Positions 28,580 through 37,802 of a stretch of DNA of 64,000 bases are shown one piece after another; position 1 is the first letter of the stretch; the number at the start of each line of letters is the position of its first letter. Made by a program: the position numbers and the translations under genes. The stretch spans positions 684,824-748,823 of the forward strand of contig CAJNDS010000546.1 in assembly GCA_905221605.1 (NCBI GenBank). Reading direction: 5' to 3'. Source of the stretch: Symbiodinium natans (Eukaryota; Sar; Dinophyceae; Suessiales; Symbiodiniaceae). Under the pieces are notes generated by a model that was not told the origin of the DNA, made no database searches, and was given only the letters and a program-made list of their open reading frames with translations.

Positions 28580-29150
28580 GGAGTTTTAACTATCAGGTGT
28601 TCGGGTTAGTTCGGGTTTAAAAAGTTCAAGAGCTTTTTGGGTCTTCGGCTTCAGCAGTTTGTGGCTACAAGGCTTTCAGGAGTGGAGGTGTCTTAGGCTT
28701 GTACGGCATTTGTTCGAGTCTAACAGTTTAGGGGATGGGGCGTTAAAGGGAGTTGGGCTTTCTCAGGCTTTGGGTTGAGGAGTTTGCTCATAGTCCAGGG
28801 TTTAGGGTCCAGAGTTTATGGCTACGGTGCAAGCAGCTAAGGGATCTGTCGTGGAGGTGGCTTTGGAAACTCTTCGTGTTGGGGACCTTGATGCTGTAGG
28901 TCTTGGAGCCTTTCGGGCTTGGGATTTACAGGATTGATAGGGTACAGGGTTCTACAGTATGTCTAGGTCTTGAAATTTTGGGGTTAATGCAAATCCTCAC
29001 CCTAAACGCAAATGTTGGGGGTTTCGGTTCCCTTTAGAAGCCCCTCTAAACCAAAAAGGGCACCCTTGTTCATTCCTATGATACTTTGAGGTCTAGCATG
29101 AACCCTACCACCAAGCGCTGTTTGTCCCGAATCGCGGTGGCGGTTGCTGC
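28580..29150. other. Unique sequence with weak E-like words
   Basis: AAACCAAAAAGGGCACCCTT at about 29049 resembles the right half of E elements. No exon supported. Confidence 0.3.
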
Positions 29151-29204
29151 CCTAAACCCTAAACCCTAAACCCTAAACCCTAAACCCTAAACCCTAAACC
29201 CTAA
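29151..29204 (-). repeat. CCCTAAA array
   Basis: Seven C-strand units. Confidence 0.95.
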
Positions 29205-29279
29205 TTGGGACTGCTGGCTGCCCTGCTGAGCTAAGGTTAAACCCTCAACCCTTAATTTTGGGTAACAGCCCTAAACCTA

Positions 29280-29490
29280 AACCCCTAAACCCTAAATAGA
29301 GTTTAGGGTTTAGGGGTTTAGGGGTTTAGGGGTTTAGGGGTTTAGGGGTTTAGGGGTTTAGGGGATTAGGGGTTTAGGGGTTTAGGGGATTAGGGGTTTA
29401 GGGGTTTAGGGGTTTAGGGGTTTAGGGGTTCAGGGGTTCAGGGGTTCAGGGGTTCAGGGGTTTAGGGGTTTAGGGGTTTAGGGTTTACAC
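29280..29490 (+). repeat. GGGGTTTA 8-mer array with tail-to-tail junction
   Basis: C-strand repeat at 29270-29296 turns into G-strand repeat at about 29300 (CCCTAAATAGAGTTTAGGG). About 22 8-mers follow, with GGGGTTCA and GGGGATTA blocks. Confidence 0.9.
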
Positions 29491-29559
29491 CCCTAAATTT
29501 GGGGTATCTCCCCTACACCCTCAGCCCAGACAACCCCAAAGCTGTGAAATTTGGGGTCT

Positions 29560-29639
29560 CCTTGCCTTTGGGAGGCTCGAACGTTCTCATCCTGTGCTTC
29601 AGCAGCTTCCTGATGAATGCGGGGCAGTCCTGGTTTTCC
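29560..29639 (-). CDS. Candidate minus-strand exon
   Basis: On the minus strand after GGAAAACCAG the frame reads DCPAFIRKLLKHRMRTFEPP then KG; the same frame stays open further down to about 29530. The flanking array at 29660-29715 is C-strand as seen from this strand, fitting the exon-array pattern. The plus strand lacks a comparable reading. Confidence 0.45.
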
Positions 29640-29659
29640 GCGCGTCGGCCAGGGGCCCG

Positions 29660-29715
29660 GGTTTAGGGTTTAGGGTTTAGGGTTTAGGTTTTAGGGTTTA
29701 GGGTTTAGGGTTACC
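29660..29715 (+). repeat. TTTAGGG array
   Basis: Eight G-strand units. Confidence 0.9.
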
Positions 29716-30203
29716 CTTTTTGGGTGTCCCGTTAAGGGGGTTCTATTTTATTTGGGGTATCACAGGGGTACCCCTATTTTGGGAAATGCTCCCTATTTTG
29801 GGAAATGCCCATCTCGAAAGAGTCAGCACGGTTTTCGGACTTTGCCAAACTGAGCTGAAGAGTTGGGTCTGAGCATCTGGACGCAGTAGTACTCAGAAGC
29901 TGGCAGGGGGGTACGATGTCTATTTACTTCCCTCTGCCGATAAAAAATTGGACTTTCATTTCAGTTTCCGGAGCTTTGCGGAGGCGAATGAAATTTTCTG
30001 AGGGTTTTACAAAGGTCTATAAGGGTTTTAAGCCCTAAGCCCGAAACCCTAAACCCATTTAAAGGGTTCTTAAAGGGCTTTCAGGGCTTTATCAGGGTTT
30101 CATAAGGTATGGCAGGTTCTGGCGGCGAGAGGAGCCTGCCGTTAGGATAACTCCGTGGAGCCGAGCATATGACCTTCATAAGCTTCGATCCTGGGCTCAC
30201 TCA
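29716..30203. other. Unique stretch without supported exon
   Basis: Contains CCCTATTTTGGGAAATGC twice at 29775-29810, a tandem 20-bp duplication, and short degenerate repeats. Confidence 0.3.
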
Positions 30204-30292
30204 GGGGTTTAGGGTTTAGGGTTTAGGGTTTAGGGTTTAGGGTTTAGGGTTTAGGGTTTAGGGTTTAGGGTTTAGGGTTTAGGGTTTAGGGA
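30204..30292 (+). repeat. TTTAGGG array
   Basis: Twelve perfect G-strand units. Confidence 0.95.
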
Positions 30293-30422
30293 GGAGCTAG
30301 AAAGCAGAGCCCCCCAATTTTTGGCACCCCCAAGGGGATCGAGCCTGTAGTATATGTAGGAGCCCCATGAGGTGGATCTAAAACCCAGCATCACAAGCCC
30401 TGAGATCTAAACCCTAAACGGG

Positions 30423-30539
30423 GCTTTGGAGACACTGCAACCGAGATTCATCCTCTACGGCCTCCTGAAAGACGCCGAGGGCAAGTCTATAGGCCGGGAC
30501 AGTGGTTGCGTCCGAGACTTTTTGGGGTTTTGGGAGTAG
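30423..30539 (+). CDS. Candidate exon, possibly reaching a stop
   Basis: After a C-strand repeat (CCCTAAACG) the frame reads ALETLQPRFILYGLLKDAEG then KSIGRDSGCVRDFLGFWE and a TAG. High GC third positions. A second frame is also open; internal GT sites (for example GTCCGAGAC) could be donors, so the stop may not be used. No AG acceptor is obvious at the left edge. Confidence 0.4.
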   Translation, partial: ALETLQPRFILYGLLKDAEGKSIGRDSGCVRDFLGFWE

Positions 30540-30632
30540 CCCATGAACCCTGACCCCTAACCTCTAAACCCTATGGGGGGGCTTCCAGGCTTTCGAGGGC
30601 CGGGGCCCTCCCTCCCCCCCCCCACCCCCTCC

Positions 30633-30920
30633 TAGGGTTTAGGGTTGTAGGGTTGGGGTTTAGGGTTTAGGGTTTAGGGTTTGGGGTTTGGGGTTTAGGG
30701 TTTGGGGTTTACCCGCCGAGGATCCCCCACAGCTCATTACGTTTCCATGTCTGCCTCCAGCGAGGGTGGGAGCGAATCATGGAGTCCTAGGCTTTTGGGG
30801 TGTAGGGTTTAGGGTTTTAGGGTTCAGGGTTCAGGGTTTAGGGTTTAGGGTTGAGAGTTTAGGGTTTAGGGTTTAGGGTTTAGGGTTTTAGGGTTTAGGG
30901 TTTACCGTTTAGGGTTTAGG
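30633..30920 (+). repeat. TTTAGGG arrays (30633-30716, 30795-30920)
   Basis: G-strand arrays with TTTGGGG variants; the second runs directly into the duplicated block at 30921. Confidence 0.9.
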
Positions 30921-31053
30921 GTCTAGGGCTGAAGGTGATGTCTTTGGGTTTATCGGGTTCAAGGTTTAGGGGTTTAGAAGGTTTAGGGTTTAGAGTGCTT
31001 AGAGGTCAGAGGGCTTAATGGGCGTTCAGGGGGTTCATGGTACCCTAAACCCT
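30921..31053 (+). repeat. Duplicated block, copy 1 (other copy 51234-51366)
   Basis: About 125 bp identical by eye to 51234 onward: GTCTAGGGCTGAAGGTGATG ... GGGGGTTCATGGTACCCTAAA. Both copies have G-strand repeat on the left and C-strand repeat on the right. Confidence 0.9.
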
Positions 31054-31116
31054 GAACCCTAAACCCTAAACCCTAAACCCTAAACCCTAAACCCTAAACC
31101 CTAAACCCTAAACCCT
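31041..31116 (-). repeat. CCCTAAA array
   Basis: Eleven C-strand units. Confidence 0.95.
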
Positions 31117-31224
31117 AATTGCGGCAAGAAGTACTTCAACCTGCGCATGCACCAGAAGTACAGCCAATGCTGCCAGTGGACGCAACAAGCCATGGGCGAA
31201 CTGACCCCGATTGCAACTAGTTAG
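31117..31224 (+). CDS. Candidate coding island with Cys/His spacing
   Basis: Directly after CCCTAAACCCT the frame reads NCGKKYFNLRMHQKYSQCCQ then WTQQAMGELTPIATS and TAG. The pattern C-x9-H-x5-CC is suggestive of a metal-binding finger but matches no standard family I can name. No splice acceptor precedes it; GGCAAG at 31123-31128 might serve. Confidence 0.35.
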   Translation, partial: NCGKKYFNLRMHQKYSQCCQWTQQAMGELTPIATS

Positions 31225-31374
31225 GAAGCCCCATGAAGCCCTAAACCCTGAACCGTATAACGCCAGGGCGTATCGTTTAGAGTTTTGGTGTTTAGTAGCT
31301 TTCAAGGGACTAAAGGAGGGCCCTTATCAGGGACCTTCGGGGTTATAATGTAGGCACCCTAATCTCTAAACTCT

Positions 31375-31590
31375 AAACCCTAAGCTCCAGACCCTAAACT
31401 CTAAACCCTATTTCAACCCAAAACCCTAAGCTCCATACCCTAAACCCTATAAGCCCTATAAGCCCTATAAGCCCTATAAAGCCCTATAAGCCCTATGAGC
31501 CCTATAAGCCCTATAAGCCCTATGAGCCCTAACCCCTAAGCCTAAACTCTAAGCCTAAACCCTAAGCCCTAAGCCCTAAGCCCTAAACTA
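31375..31590 (-). repeat. Mixed array with CCCTATAAG 9-mers
   Basis: Telomere-like words; 31440-31515 is a run of eight CCCTATAAG/CCCTATGAG units. Confidence 0.85.
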
Positions 31591-31591
31591 A

Positions 31592-31740
31592 GTGAGGGGT
31601 CGCTTCCGTCGAGCGACAGACCCCGAACGCTCGGCCGAGGGCCTTGCAGCCCGAGCGCCCAAGCGAAAAGAGAAACGGAAAGGTGAGGGTTAAGCCTCAC
31701 CGTCTGTCCTGGACAGGCCAACGGACATCGGCCTTTTTTA
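31592..31740 (+). ncRNA. Candidate structured RNA: cluster of stem-loops ending in T6
   Basis: Successive inverted repeats: GGGGTCGCT...AGCGACAGACCCC (31596-31624), CGCTCGG/CCGAGCG (31628/31651), GGTGAGG/CCTCACC with a 6-nt loop (31682-31701), CTGT/ACAG (31704-31716) and AGGCC/GGCCT (31715/31730) followed by TTTTTT (31734-31739). The run of T would fit RNA polymerase III termination. No known RNA family recognised; a folded repeat element is the main alternative. Confidence 0.35.
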
Positions 31741-31786
31741 CGACAACGTTAGTACTCGGCTAAGGGATGGCCGGCACCCAGACCAC

Positions 31787-31803
31787 CTTTAGCGTAGCTA
31801 AAG
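31787..31803 (+). other. Isolated perfect hairpin
   Basis: CTTTAGC-GTA-GCTAAAG, a 7-bp stem with 3-nt loop, 50 bp after the stem-loop cluster. Confidence 0.5.
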
Positions 31804-31959
31804 TATAACCCCAAATCGTAACCCTTTGCGTCTGGAGGTCGGTTCAGGGTTTTGGGTTCAGGCCCCCCCCCCCCAGGGGCCCCCTGGTGCCTGGTAGCTG
31901 GATTCCTGGACCAGGAGGCTGGCGAGGCAGGCTGGTTGCTCGATTTCGTGGTTTTGGGT

Positions 31960-32215
31960 TTCGGGCCGCCTTCAAGGGCCGGGCCCCCGGGCCAAGGGCC
32001 CCTGGGCAAGGGCGGGCCAAGGGTCCCCGGGCCAAGGGCTCCGGGCCTCCCGGGGCAAGGGCCCCCAAGCAGGCCAGACCCCTCCAAGGGCCTCCTGGCA
32101 AGGGCCGGGGCCAAAATTTTCTAGGGCAAGCCCAGACAGGGCCCCCCGCCAAAGGGGCCCCCTGCGAGCCAACCGCCCCTGGCCAAGGGCGTGGGCCCCC
32201 CCCATACCAACCCCC
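31960..32215 (+). repeat. GGGCCAAGGGCCCC-rich minisatellite
   Basis: Extremely GC-rich, built from GGGCC, CAAGGGC and CCCGGG words. It keeps five of six frames open, so the 120-220 codon frames spanning 31749-32512 on both strands are treated as composition artefacts. Confidence 0.8.
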
Positions 32216-32389
32216 CCCCCCCGCAAAGGACGCCGAGCAGGCCGGGTGTTTGGGCAGAGGGTGCGGGGTCTTGGCCTGGAGGTGGTCCGAGGCCCGGGAA
32301 TCGCACGCCCAGGAAGCCCCCAAGAGGCGCCAAGAGCCACGAACAGGTTTCAGAAACTTCAAAAGGCCCATGAAAAGAAGGGGGACCAC

Positions 32390-33040
32390 AAGATTTGTCC
32401 GTGCCCACAATGAAAAATGCGATTTTTGAATATTGAAAACGATGGTTTTAGGCACCCCTGCCCGCAATGAAAAATATTCTTTTTTAGTACTGAAATCGAT
32501 GGCTCCCCCCAAATCAGCAAGGACCTCTACGGGCCCTGACGTGCCGAAGGCCCGAAAAGGACCGAGGCTACCCCGAACCCCAGCCTAAACCCTAACACCG
32601 CAAAACCCTACGACGGCCTTCAAGCAAATAAGGGCCTCTACGGGCCCTAACGTGCCGAAGGCCCGAAAAGGGCCGAGGCTACCCCGAACCCCAGCTTAAA
32701 CCCTAACACCGCAAAACCCTGCGAAGGGCTTCAAGCAAATAAGGGCCTCTACGGGCCCTAACTTGCCGAAGGCCCGAAAAGGGCCGAGGCTACCCCGAAC
32801 CCGAGCTTAAACCCGAGCGATTGAAATACTCATTGGCGAAAAACTCATTAATAGGTTCCCTGACCTTTAAATGAATAAAGCCTCTACGGCCCCTGACACG
32901 CCGAAGGTCCGAACAAGGCCCCGAGAGACCCCAAGAGCCACCAAAATGCTTCAAAAGGCCCCCTAAAAGAAGGGGGACCCCAGGATGCCCGTACCCGCAA
33001 TGAAAAATGCGATTTTTTGGTAGTGAAATCGATGCTTAAT
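32390..33040 (+). repeat. Dispersed AATGAAAAATGCGATTTTT unit (3 copies)
   Basis: CCCACAATGAAAAATGCGAT at about 32403, CCCGCAATGAAAAATATTC at about 32461 and CCCGCAATGAAAAATGCGAT at about 32995, each followed by a TAGTGAAATCGATG-like word. They interleave with the 111-bp repeats, forming a higher-order unit. Confidence 0.7.
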
Positions 33041-33190
33041 TGAGGCCCTTAAAGAAGGGGAATCCAGGAGCAGACACAAAGGGTTTCCCTGACCTTCAAA
33101 TAAATAAGGGCCTCTACGGGCCCTGACACGCCGAAGGCCCGAAAAGGGCCGAGGCTACCCCCAACCCCAGCTTAAACCCTAACAGCGCAA
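32524..33190 (+). repeat. 111-bp tandem repeat plus two dispersed copies
   Basis: CCTCTACGGGCCCTGACGTG starts at 32524, 32635 and 32746 (period 111), and again in variant form at about 32881 and 33111. Each unit includes GCCGAAGGCCCGAAAAGG, CCGAGGCTACCCCGAACCC and a single CTTAAACCCTAACACCGCAA telomere-like word. Not coding as far as I can see. Confidence 0.9.
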
Positions 33191-33352
33191 CTTTAAAAAC
33201 ATCAAAGCAAGCATCAGAGCACAAGAAAGTAAATTCCATAAACCCTAAACCCTAATAGAGTATAGTTTGGGTGGCCGGGGTGGGTTGACGGGCAACGCGA
33301 GCGCGCGGCCCGGGGCGTTTCACACCCGAGCGCGCGCCCTCCCCTGACACAC

Positions 33353-33475
33353 CCTAAACCCTAAACCCTAAACCCTAAACCCGAAACCCTAAACCCTAAA
33401 CCCTAAACCCTAAACCCTACTTACCCTAAGCCCTAAGCCCTAAACCCTAAGACCTAAGCCTAAACCCTAAACCTG
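33353..33475 (-). repeat. CCCTAAA array
   Basis: C-strand units with CCCTAAG at the right. To its left, 33297-33345 has CGAGCGCGCG twice in a GC-rich 50 bp. Confidence 0.9.
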
Positions 33476-33502
33476 TCAGAGCCAGGGCCTGACTCTCTGC
33501 AG

Positions 33503-33523
33503 TTCCAGTACCTGGCGGCATGA
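33503..33523 (+). CDS. Weak candidate terminal exon
   Basis: Acceptor CCTGACTCTCTGCAG followed by FQYLAA and TGA. Only six codons, so support is mainly the acceptor. Confidence 0.2.
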   Translation, partial: FQYLAA

Positions 33524-33545
33524 GACCCAAAGCAGGTTTCAGGTC

Positions 33546-33680
33546 TAGAGGGTTTAGGGTTGAGGGTTTAGTGTTTGGGGTTTGGGGTTGAGGATAGGGT
33601 TTAGGGTTTTAGGGCTTAGGGGTTAGGGCTCAGGGCTTAGGGCTCAGGGCTCAGGGCTTCGGGCTGAGGGTTTAGGAGGA
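33546..33680 (+). repeat. Degenerate TTTAGGG / GGGCTCA array
   Basis: G-strand variants with GGGCTTA and GGGCTCA blocks. Confidence 0.8.
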
Positions 33681-33864
33681 TCGGAGCACTTAGCAAGCAG
33701 GGTTTTAAGGACCTGAAAGAAGGTTGTAAAAATCATCATACTTATAGGGCTTAGGGCTGGGCCTTCAGAATTTAGTGGCTACCTAATTCAGGGATTAAGA
33801 ATCGTACCCTAAGGTTGTGCCCCTAAAAGCAGGTTTCCCTGAAAATGCTAGACCCTAACGGGCG

Positions 33865-34205
33865 CAAGTCAAGTTGCCCACCGGAGCCTCGGAGCATGCG
33901 ATCTCCGCGGGCATGTATGTGCACGCCATCAGTATCACCAAGATCACTGAGATCGGAGAAGCGGACGCCGAGGCAGTGGATGATGAAGCATGAAGGCCAG
34001 AATGGCAGCGGCGATGGCCTGGGCGGCCTTTGTGAAGCGCCGTGGACAGTGCTTGGTGGACAACTTGTCGGGCTGAAAGCCAGACAGCATCGAAACACAG
34101 GGTCAAAGGATCGGCAGTGATTGTGCTGGCATGGACACTTGCGTCATGGGTTTGAAGAACATGGTGAGCTGCACGACTGTGCTGCTCTCGGCGCTTTTTA
34201 AGGGT
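33865..34205 (+). pseudogene. Protein-like segment with a frame change and one TGA
   Basis: Frame A (33865-33990) reads ASEHAISAGMYVHAISITKI then TEIGEADAEAVDDEA and TGA. From an overlapping ATG at 33990 the +2-shifted frame continues MKARMAAAMAWAAFVKRRGQ CLVDNLSG, meets TGA at 34074-34076, and stays protein-like as KPDSIETQGQRIGSDCAGMD then TCVMGLKNMVS, until GGGTTTTGAGGG repeat. Third positions are GC-rich throughout. It reads as one coding region broken by a frameshift and a stop, or as several exons with very short gaps. No family recognised. Confidence 0.4.
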
Positions 34206-34345
34206 TTTGAGGGTTTAGGGTTTAGGGGTTTAAGGGTTTAAGGGTTTAAGGGTTTAAGGGTTTAAGGGTTTAAGGGTTTAAGGGTTTAAGGGTTTAAGGG
34301 TTTAAGGGTTTAAGGGTTTAAGGGTTTAAGGGTTTAAGGGTTTCG
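34203..34345 (+). repeat. GGGTTTAA 8-mer array
   Basis: Seventeen near-perfect AAGGGTTT units; adjacent repeats are of other types. Confidence 0.95.
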
Positions 34346-34593
34346 GTTTTGGGGTTTCCCTGGCCCTCTTGCCTTCTCCACCTAAGGAACCGCCGCAAAA
34401 CAAAGTTCCGCGTCCGGTTGGGAGGGGAAATCGAGTGTAGTGTGTTCGGGTTTTCGTTGTTTTTGTTTGTTTCAGTTTTTTTCGGGTTTTAGGGTTTTAG
34501 GGCTTTTGGGTTTTAGGGTTTAGGGTTTAGGGCTGGAATCAGGAAGGCTGCATGTCGGGTGGGTTGTGCAAGGGTTCTGGGTTGAGGGAACAG

Positions 34594-34738
34594 CTTGGGA
34601 TGTTCCCTGTTCTACTAGCAGTCCTTAATAGGGATTCTCATAGAGGGTGGCTACTAGAATCCCAAATGATTAAGAGATTTCAATAGGGGGTGCTAGAATC
34701 CCTGTTAAGGACTGGTAGTATGGGGGGAACATCCCAAG
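34594..34738. mobile_element. A-family TIR element, copy A2 (well preserved)
   Basis: The left 43 bp (starting CTTGGGATGTTCCCTGTTCT and including CAGTCCTTAATAGGGATT) match the inverse complement of the right 43 bp (ending GGGGGGAACATCCCAAG) with few mismatches. Its terminal CCCAAG is directly followed by the protein-like segment at 34739, so the element end could double as a splice acceptor. Confidence 0.85.
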
Positions 34739-34835
34739 AGCTGAGGTGGGCGAGATGATCGGAGGTCCCTTCGAGGCCCTGACCGTGTCGCTTCCTCATC
34801 CGGATGAAGCCCCAAGCCTTTTATATGGTTCTTAA
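34739..34835 (+). CDS. Candidate exon abutting element A2
   Basis: Immediately after the element terminus CCCAAG the frame reads AEVGEMIGGPFEALTVSLPH then PDEAPSLLYGS and TAA at 34833. Codons are GC-rich until about PSL; the last codons overlap a G-type terminus (GGTTCTTAAGGGAAGCTT), so the real exon probably ends earlier. Confidence 0.4.
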
Positions 34836-34860
34836 GGGAAGCTTGGGGAGCTTGTAACAT

Positions 34861-35065
34861 AGGGTTTAGGGTTTAGGGTTTATAGGGTTTATAGGGTTTA
34901 TAGGGTTTATAGGGTTTATCGGGTTTATAGGGTTTATAGGGTTTATAGGGTTTATAGGGTTTATCGGGTGTACAGGGGTTTATAGGGTTTATAGGGTTTA
35001 TAGGGTTTATTAGGGTTTATAGGGTTTATAGGGTTTATAGGGTTTATAGGGTTTAGGGTTTAGGG
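34861..35065 (+). repeat. TTTATAGGG 9-mer array
   Basis: About 19 units of GGGTTTATA bounded by ordinary TTTAGGG on both sides; two units read GGGTTTATC. Confidence 0.95.
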
Positions 35066-35195
35066 TTCTTAAGGGAGGGGGCTCATGGGGCGTAGGTACC
35101 TAGGCAACCCCAGGGCAGCTTAGGGAGCCTTAGGGACTAGTGGGGAGTATGAGGGAGTCTTTGGTTCCATACCCCCTGAATCTCCGTCCCTTAAG
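35066..35195. mobile_element. G-family TIR element, copy G2
   Basis: Ends TTCTTAAGGGAGGGGG and CCGTCCCTTAAG are inverse-related. The core GGGACTAGTGGGGAGTATGA and GGGAGTCTTTGG matches G1, G3 and G4. Confidence 0.65.
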
Positions 35196-35381
35196 CACCC
35201 TATGAGGCGTGCACTGAAACCCCGTCCAGGCCGCCGAAAAATCGAACGAAACTCGTCCGCTGCCACCCACAGAGGCTCCGTACAATACATCCAAAACCTG
35301 AAACCCAAAGCCCTCAACCCTAAACCCTAAACCCTAAACACAGCCCCCAAGATTGGCGCGAAGTTTCGCGTTGCTGGGTAG

Positions 35382-35448
35382 GACACCAGCGGACCGGCGC
35401 TGAACAACTTCATCAAGTTGGTGGGGGCCGCTGGCTCAGCTCGCAGGG
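35382..35448 (+). CDS. Candidate internal exon
   Basis: Follows TGCTGGGTAG; phase 0 reads DTSGPALNNFIKLVGAAGSA then RR to GT at 35449 (GGGGTTTAG). A diverged second copy of the IKLV segment lies at 35660-35710. Confidence 0.5.
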
Positions 35449-35472
35449 GTTTAGTGCTTAGGGCTTAGGGAG

Positions 35473-35584
35473 ATGGTCAGTTTTCCAAAATATGGTCCCT
35501 TTTGGGGTCCGGAATAGAAGGCGGCACCTGTTACTTTAGGGTACGTACCTCAAAAGGGACCATAATGTAGAGGACTGGCCATAT
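35473..35584. mobile_element. B-family TIR element, copy B1
   Basis: ATGGTCAGTTTTCCAAAATA plus TGGTCCCTTTTGGGG at the left; the right end in reverse complement is ATATGGCCAGTCCTCTACAT plus TATGGTCCCTTTTGAGG. Confidence 0.75.
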
Positions 35585-35659
35585 AACCTCGAGGTGTAGG
35601 GATTAGGAATCTAAAGAAAGTCCGGCCTACTAGTAACTAGGCCCAGTAAGTGCTATGCT

Positions 35660-35710
35660 TCAGTGGCAAGACCTTATCAAGCTGGTGGAGGTCGTCTGCT
35701 TACTTAGCCA
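35660..35710 (+). pseudogene. Diverged partial copy of the 35382 exon
   Basis: CTTATCAAGCTGGTGGAGG parallels CTTCATCAAGTTGGTGGGGG of the upstream exon; translation gives QDLIKLVEVVCLL versus NNFIKLVGAAGSA. No clean splice borders. Confidence 0.35.
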
Positions 35711-36213
35711 GTAGTTGGACTTAAGGTATGTTAGGGATTTGAGGGTCATTCATATTCCTGAATTGGGCGGGGGTCTTGTCCCTGGGTTCGAGCGTAACAG
35801 CCCCCTGTGGATCAGCGGTCCCTGCGTCTTCGGTTTGGATTCGAAAAGCCACTCGACCATGAACTTTCAAGCACGGGGGCTGCAAAGACGGGACCGGGAC
35901 CATGCTGAACCGTCCTTGGAACTGACCCTTTTGTCGTTGAGTAGCGTCATTGTTTGAGGGCCATGGGCGCGCGTGTTGTTTGCATGGGAACAAATCAGGC
36001 CGGGAACATTTGTAAGCGTAAATCTCAGGGAAGAGGAAAGGCTCCTGGCTACCGCGGTGCCTATGTTCCGTGTATTGCTTGTCGAAAAAGTAACCGTTTA
36101 TCCAGCAGAATGCCCAAGATCTGCTCCCGCAGACTAGCCCTGCGGTCATGGCTTTGTCAGGGCCTGCATTGAGGTACAATGTGCTTTTAGAGGAAAAACC
36201 CGAACTAAGCACC
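35711..36213. other. Unique block with overlapping open frames
   Basis: No telomere words for 500 bp. The minus strand holds a 163-codon frame (35721-36212); the plus strand holds frames of 80 and 72 codons, the latter with a CIACRKS motif. Mixed codon use, no known domain; perhaps a decayed element. I do not choose a strand. Confidence 0.25.
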
Positions 36214-36345
36214 CTAGACCCGAAGACCCTAAGACCCTAAGACCCTAAGACCCTAAGACCCTAAGACCCTAAGACCCTAAGACCCTAAGACCCTAAGACC
36301 CTGAGACCCTGAGACCCTGAGACCCTGAGACCCTAAGACCCATGA
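36214..36345 (-). repeat. CCCTAAGA 8-mer array
   Basis: Fifteen units of CCCTAAGA / CCCTGAGA, another locally homogenised variant. Confidence 0.95.
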
Positions 36346-36691
36346 CCTGCTGAACCCCAGAAGGCCTCTACTAATGAACAGCCCCGGAGCCCTATTATAA
36401 CCTCCAAGGCTGAAAGTCTACAGCCCTGGACCCTAAAGCCGCGAACCCTATACGCCCCGGAAAGCTTGAGAACTTGAAGCCCTACAAGAAGAAGCCCCAA
36501 ACCCCATATGTGTGGGTTGTCGACTGAGCCCACCCTTGGGGAACCGACAACAGGACCCTGATACGTCCTAAAGAACCCTTCTCGCTGGCAACCTATAGTC
36601 TAAGGTAGCCTACAAAAGCCTACACATCCCAACGCTAAACCCTAAACCCGAAATCCACATAACGCCCTTAACCCGCAAAAGCAAGCCTTGC

Positions 36692-36744
36692 ATCGAGGTC
36701 TTCGCCCTGGTCACGAGCGACCTTTACGCACCCACGCCGGCGCG
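36692..36744 (+). CDS. Candidate internal exon
   Basis: The frame KPCIEVFALVTSDLYAPTPA begins upstream at about 36683; GTGATCAG at 36745 offers a donor just before an in-frame TGA. GC-rich third positions. The acceptor may be GCAAG or TCGAG. Confidence 0.4.
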
Positions 36745-36779
36745 GTGATCAGAACGTGCTGTGGTGGTTGGGGCTTTGA

Positions 36780-37802
36780 CTTAAGGGTCTCGGGTAGGCT
36801 TAGGGCCTTATACGGCCCCTATAAACTCTAAACCCTAAACCCGAGGGTTCAGCTCCTTAAGGGCTTACGTTCGAAGGCTTTGGGCCTTTCAACCGCTTTC
36901 GGTAGCATACTTGCGTGTTACCAGCGTTGCGATCCCATCCATGGCCCAGCAGAACAACGTGCGTGTTACGAGCACGTTACCAGTGCGGTCAAAAACCCAT
37001 CCTGCCAAGGATTGTTTATGTAGTTTGATTGTTCTAGCAGTTCTTTCGAGTCATGGGGGTTTCTTTCCACCACACAACGGAGCTTTGAAAACGTAGCCGC
37101 TGTCAGCTGGGGCTCATACTAAGCCCGAAACTTTTGCAGTGCCTCTGTTGATCTTCACATGGTTATTTACGAGGGTTCCTAGCTTTCCACAAAGCTTTGA
37201 CCGTGTTCCGGGGAAGCGTTGAGGCTCCTCAGAGATTCGGCCGGGGGCGGATGTGTTGCGGGAGATGCCCCTGAAGTCGGATTTACATAGGGTTTCGGGG
37301 TCTATAGGGTTTTGTTTGCGGTATCAAGTGTAGGGCTTTTAGCTGGGTTTAGGATATAGGGACCATGTATCAAATTCAAACATTGTTGGGCACTTGTAAG
37401 TAGAGTTCCGCATAAGCATTCCTTCGGTTTTTTTCCGCGCGTTTGTGAGCTACCCAGCCTTCCTTTCCTGAAGATGCTGCTGCGTTCCCTTCCGTTCGCG
37501 TTCCGTTCCGTTCTCGGGGTGTGCGTCCCTCCGGCGCACCCTGTTTCCTGCAACTCCAGTCCTGAGCCCATGAACCTCCAAGCAAAACCCTAAGCCTCGA
37601 AGTCCTTAAAATCTGATGTGAAAACCCTGATGCCTGAAGCCCTGGGAACCACAAACCCCCAAACTCTAACAACCCTCAACCCACGAAACCCCTTTATAAG
37701 CCCTAAACCCCCCCAAAAAAACCCTAACCCTGCATCATCCTAAGCCCTAAACCCTAAGCCCTGAACCCTAAACCACTCAACCCGAGCGATTGTTGCTGCC
37801 AG
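36780..37802. other. Unique DNA with few repeats
   Basis: TGCGTGTTACCAGC / GTGCGTGTTACGAGC forms a 14-bp direct repeat near 36913 and 36960. Overlapping 60-98 codon frames on both strands lack features. A solo F-type end is at 37570. Confidence 0.3.

Noticed and set aside
31749-32512. 122-222 codon minus-strand frames over the GGGCC-rich segment
   Set aside because: Five frames are open at once because the DNA is nearly stop-free by composition; no motif and no consistent codon bias.
33990-33993. Bacterial-type ATGA stop-start overlap
   Set aside because: No ribosome binding site, no operon context, and the rest of the window is eukaryotic in structure.
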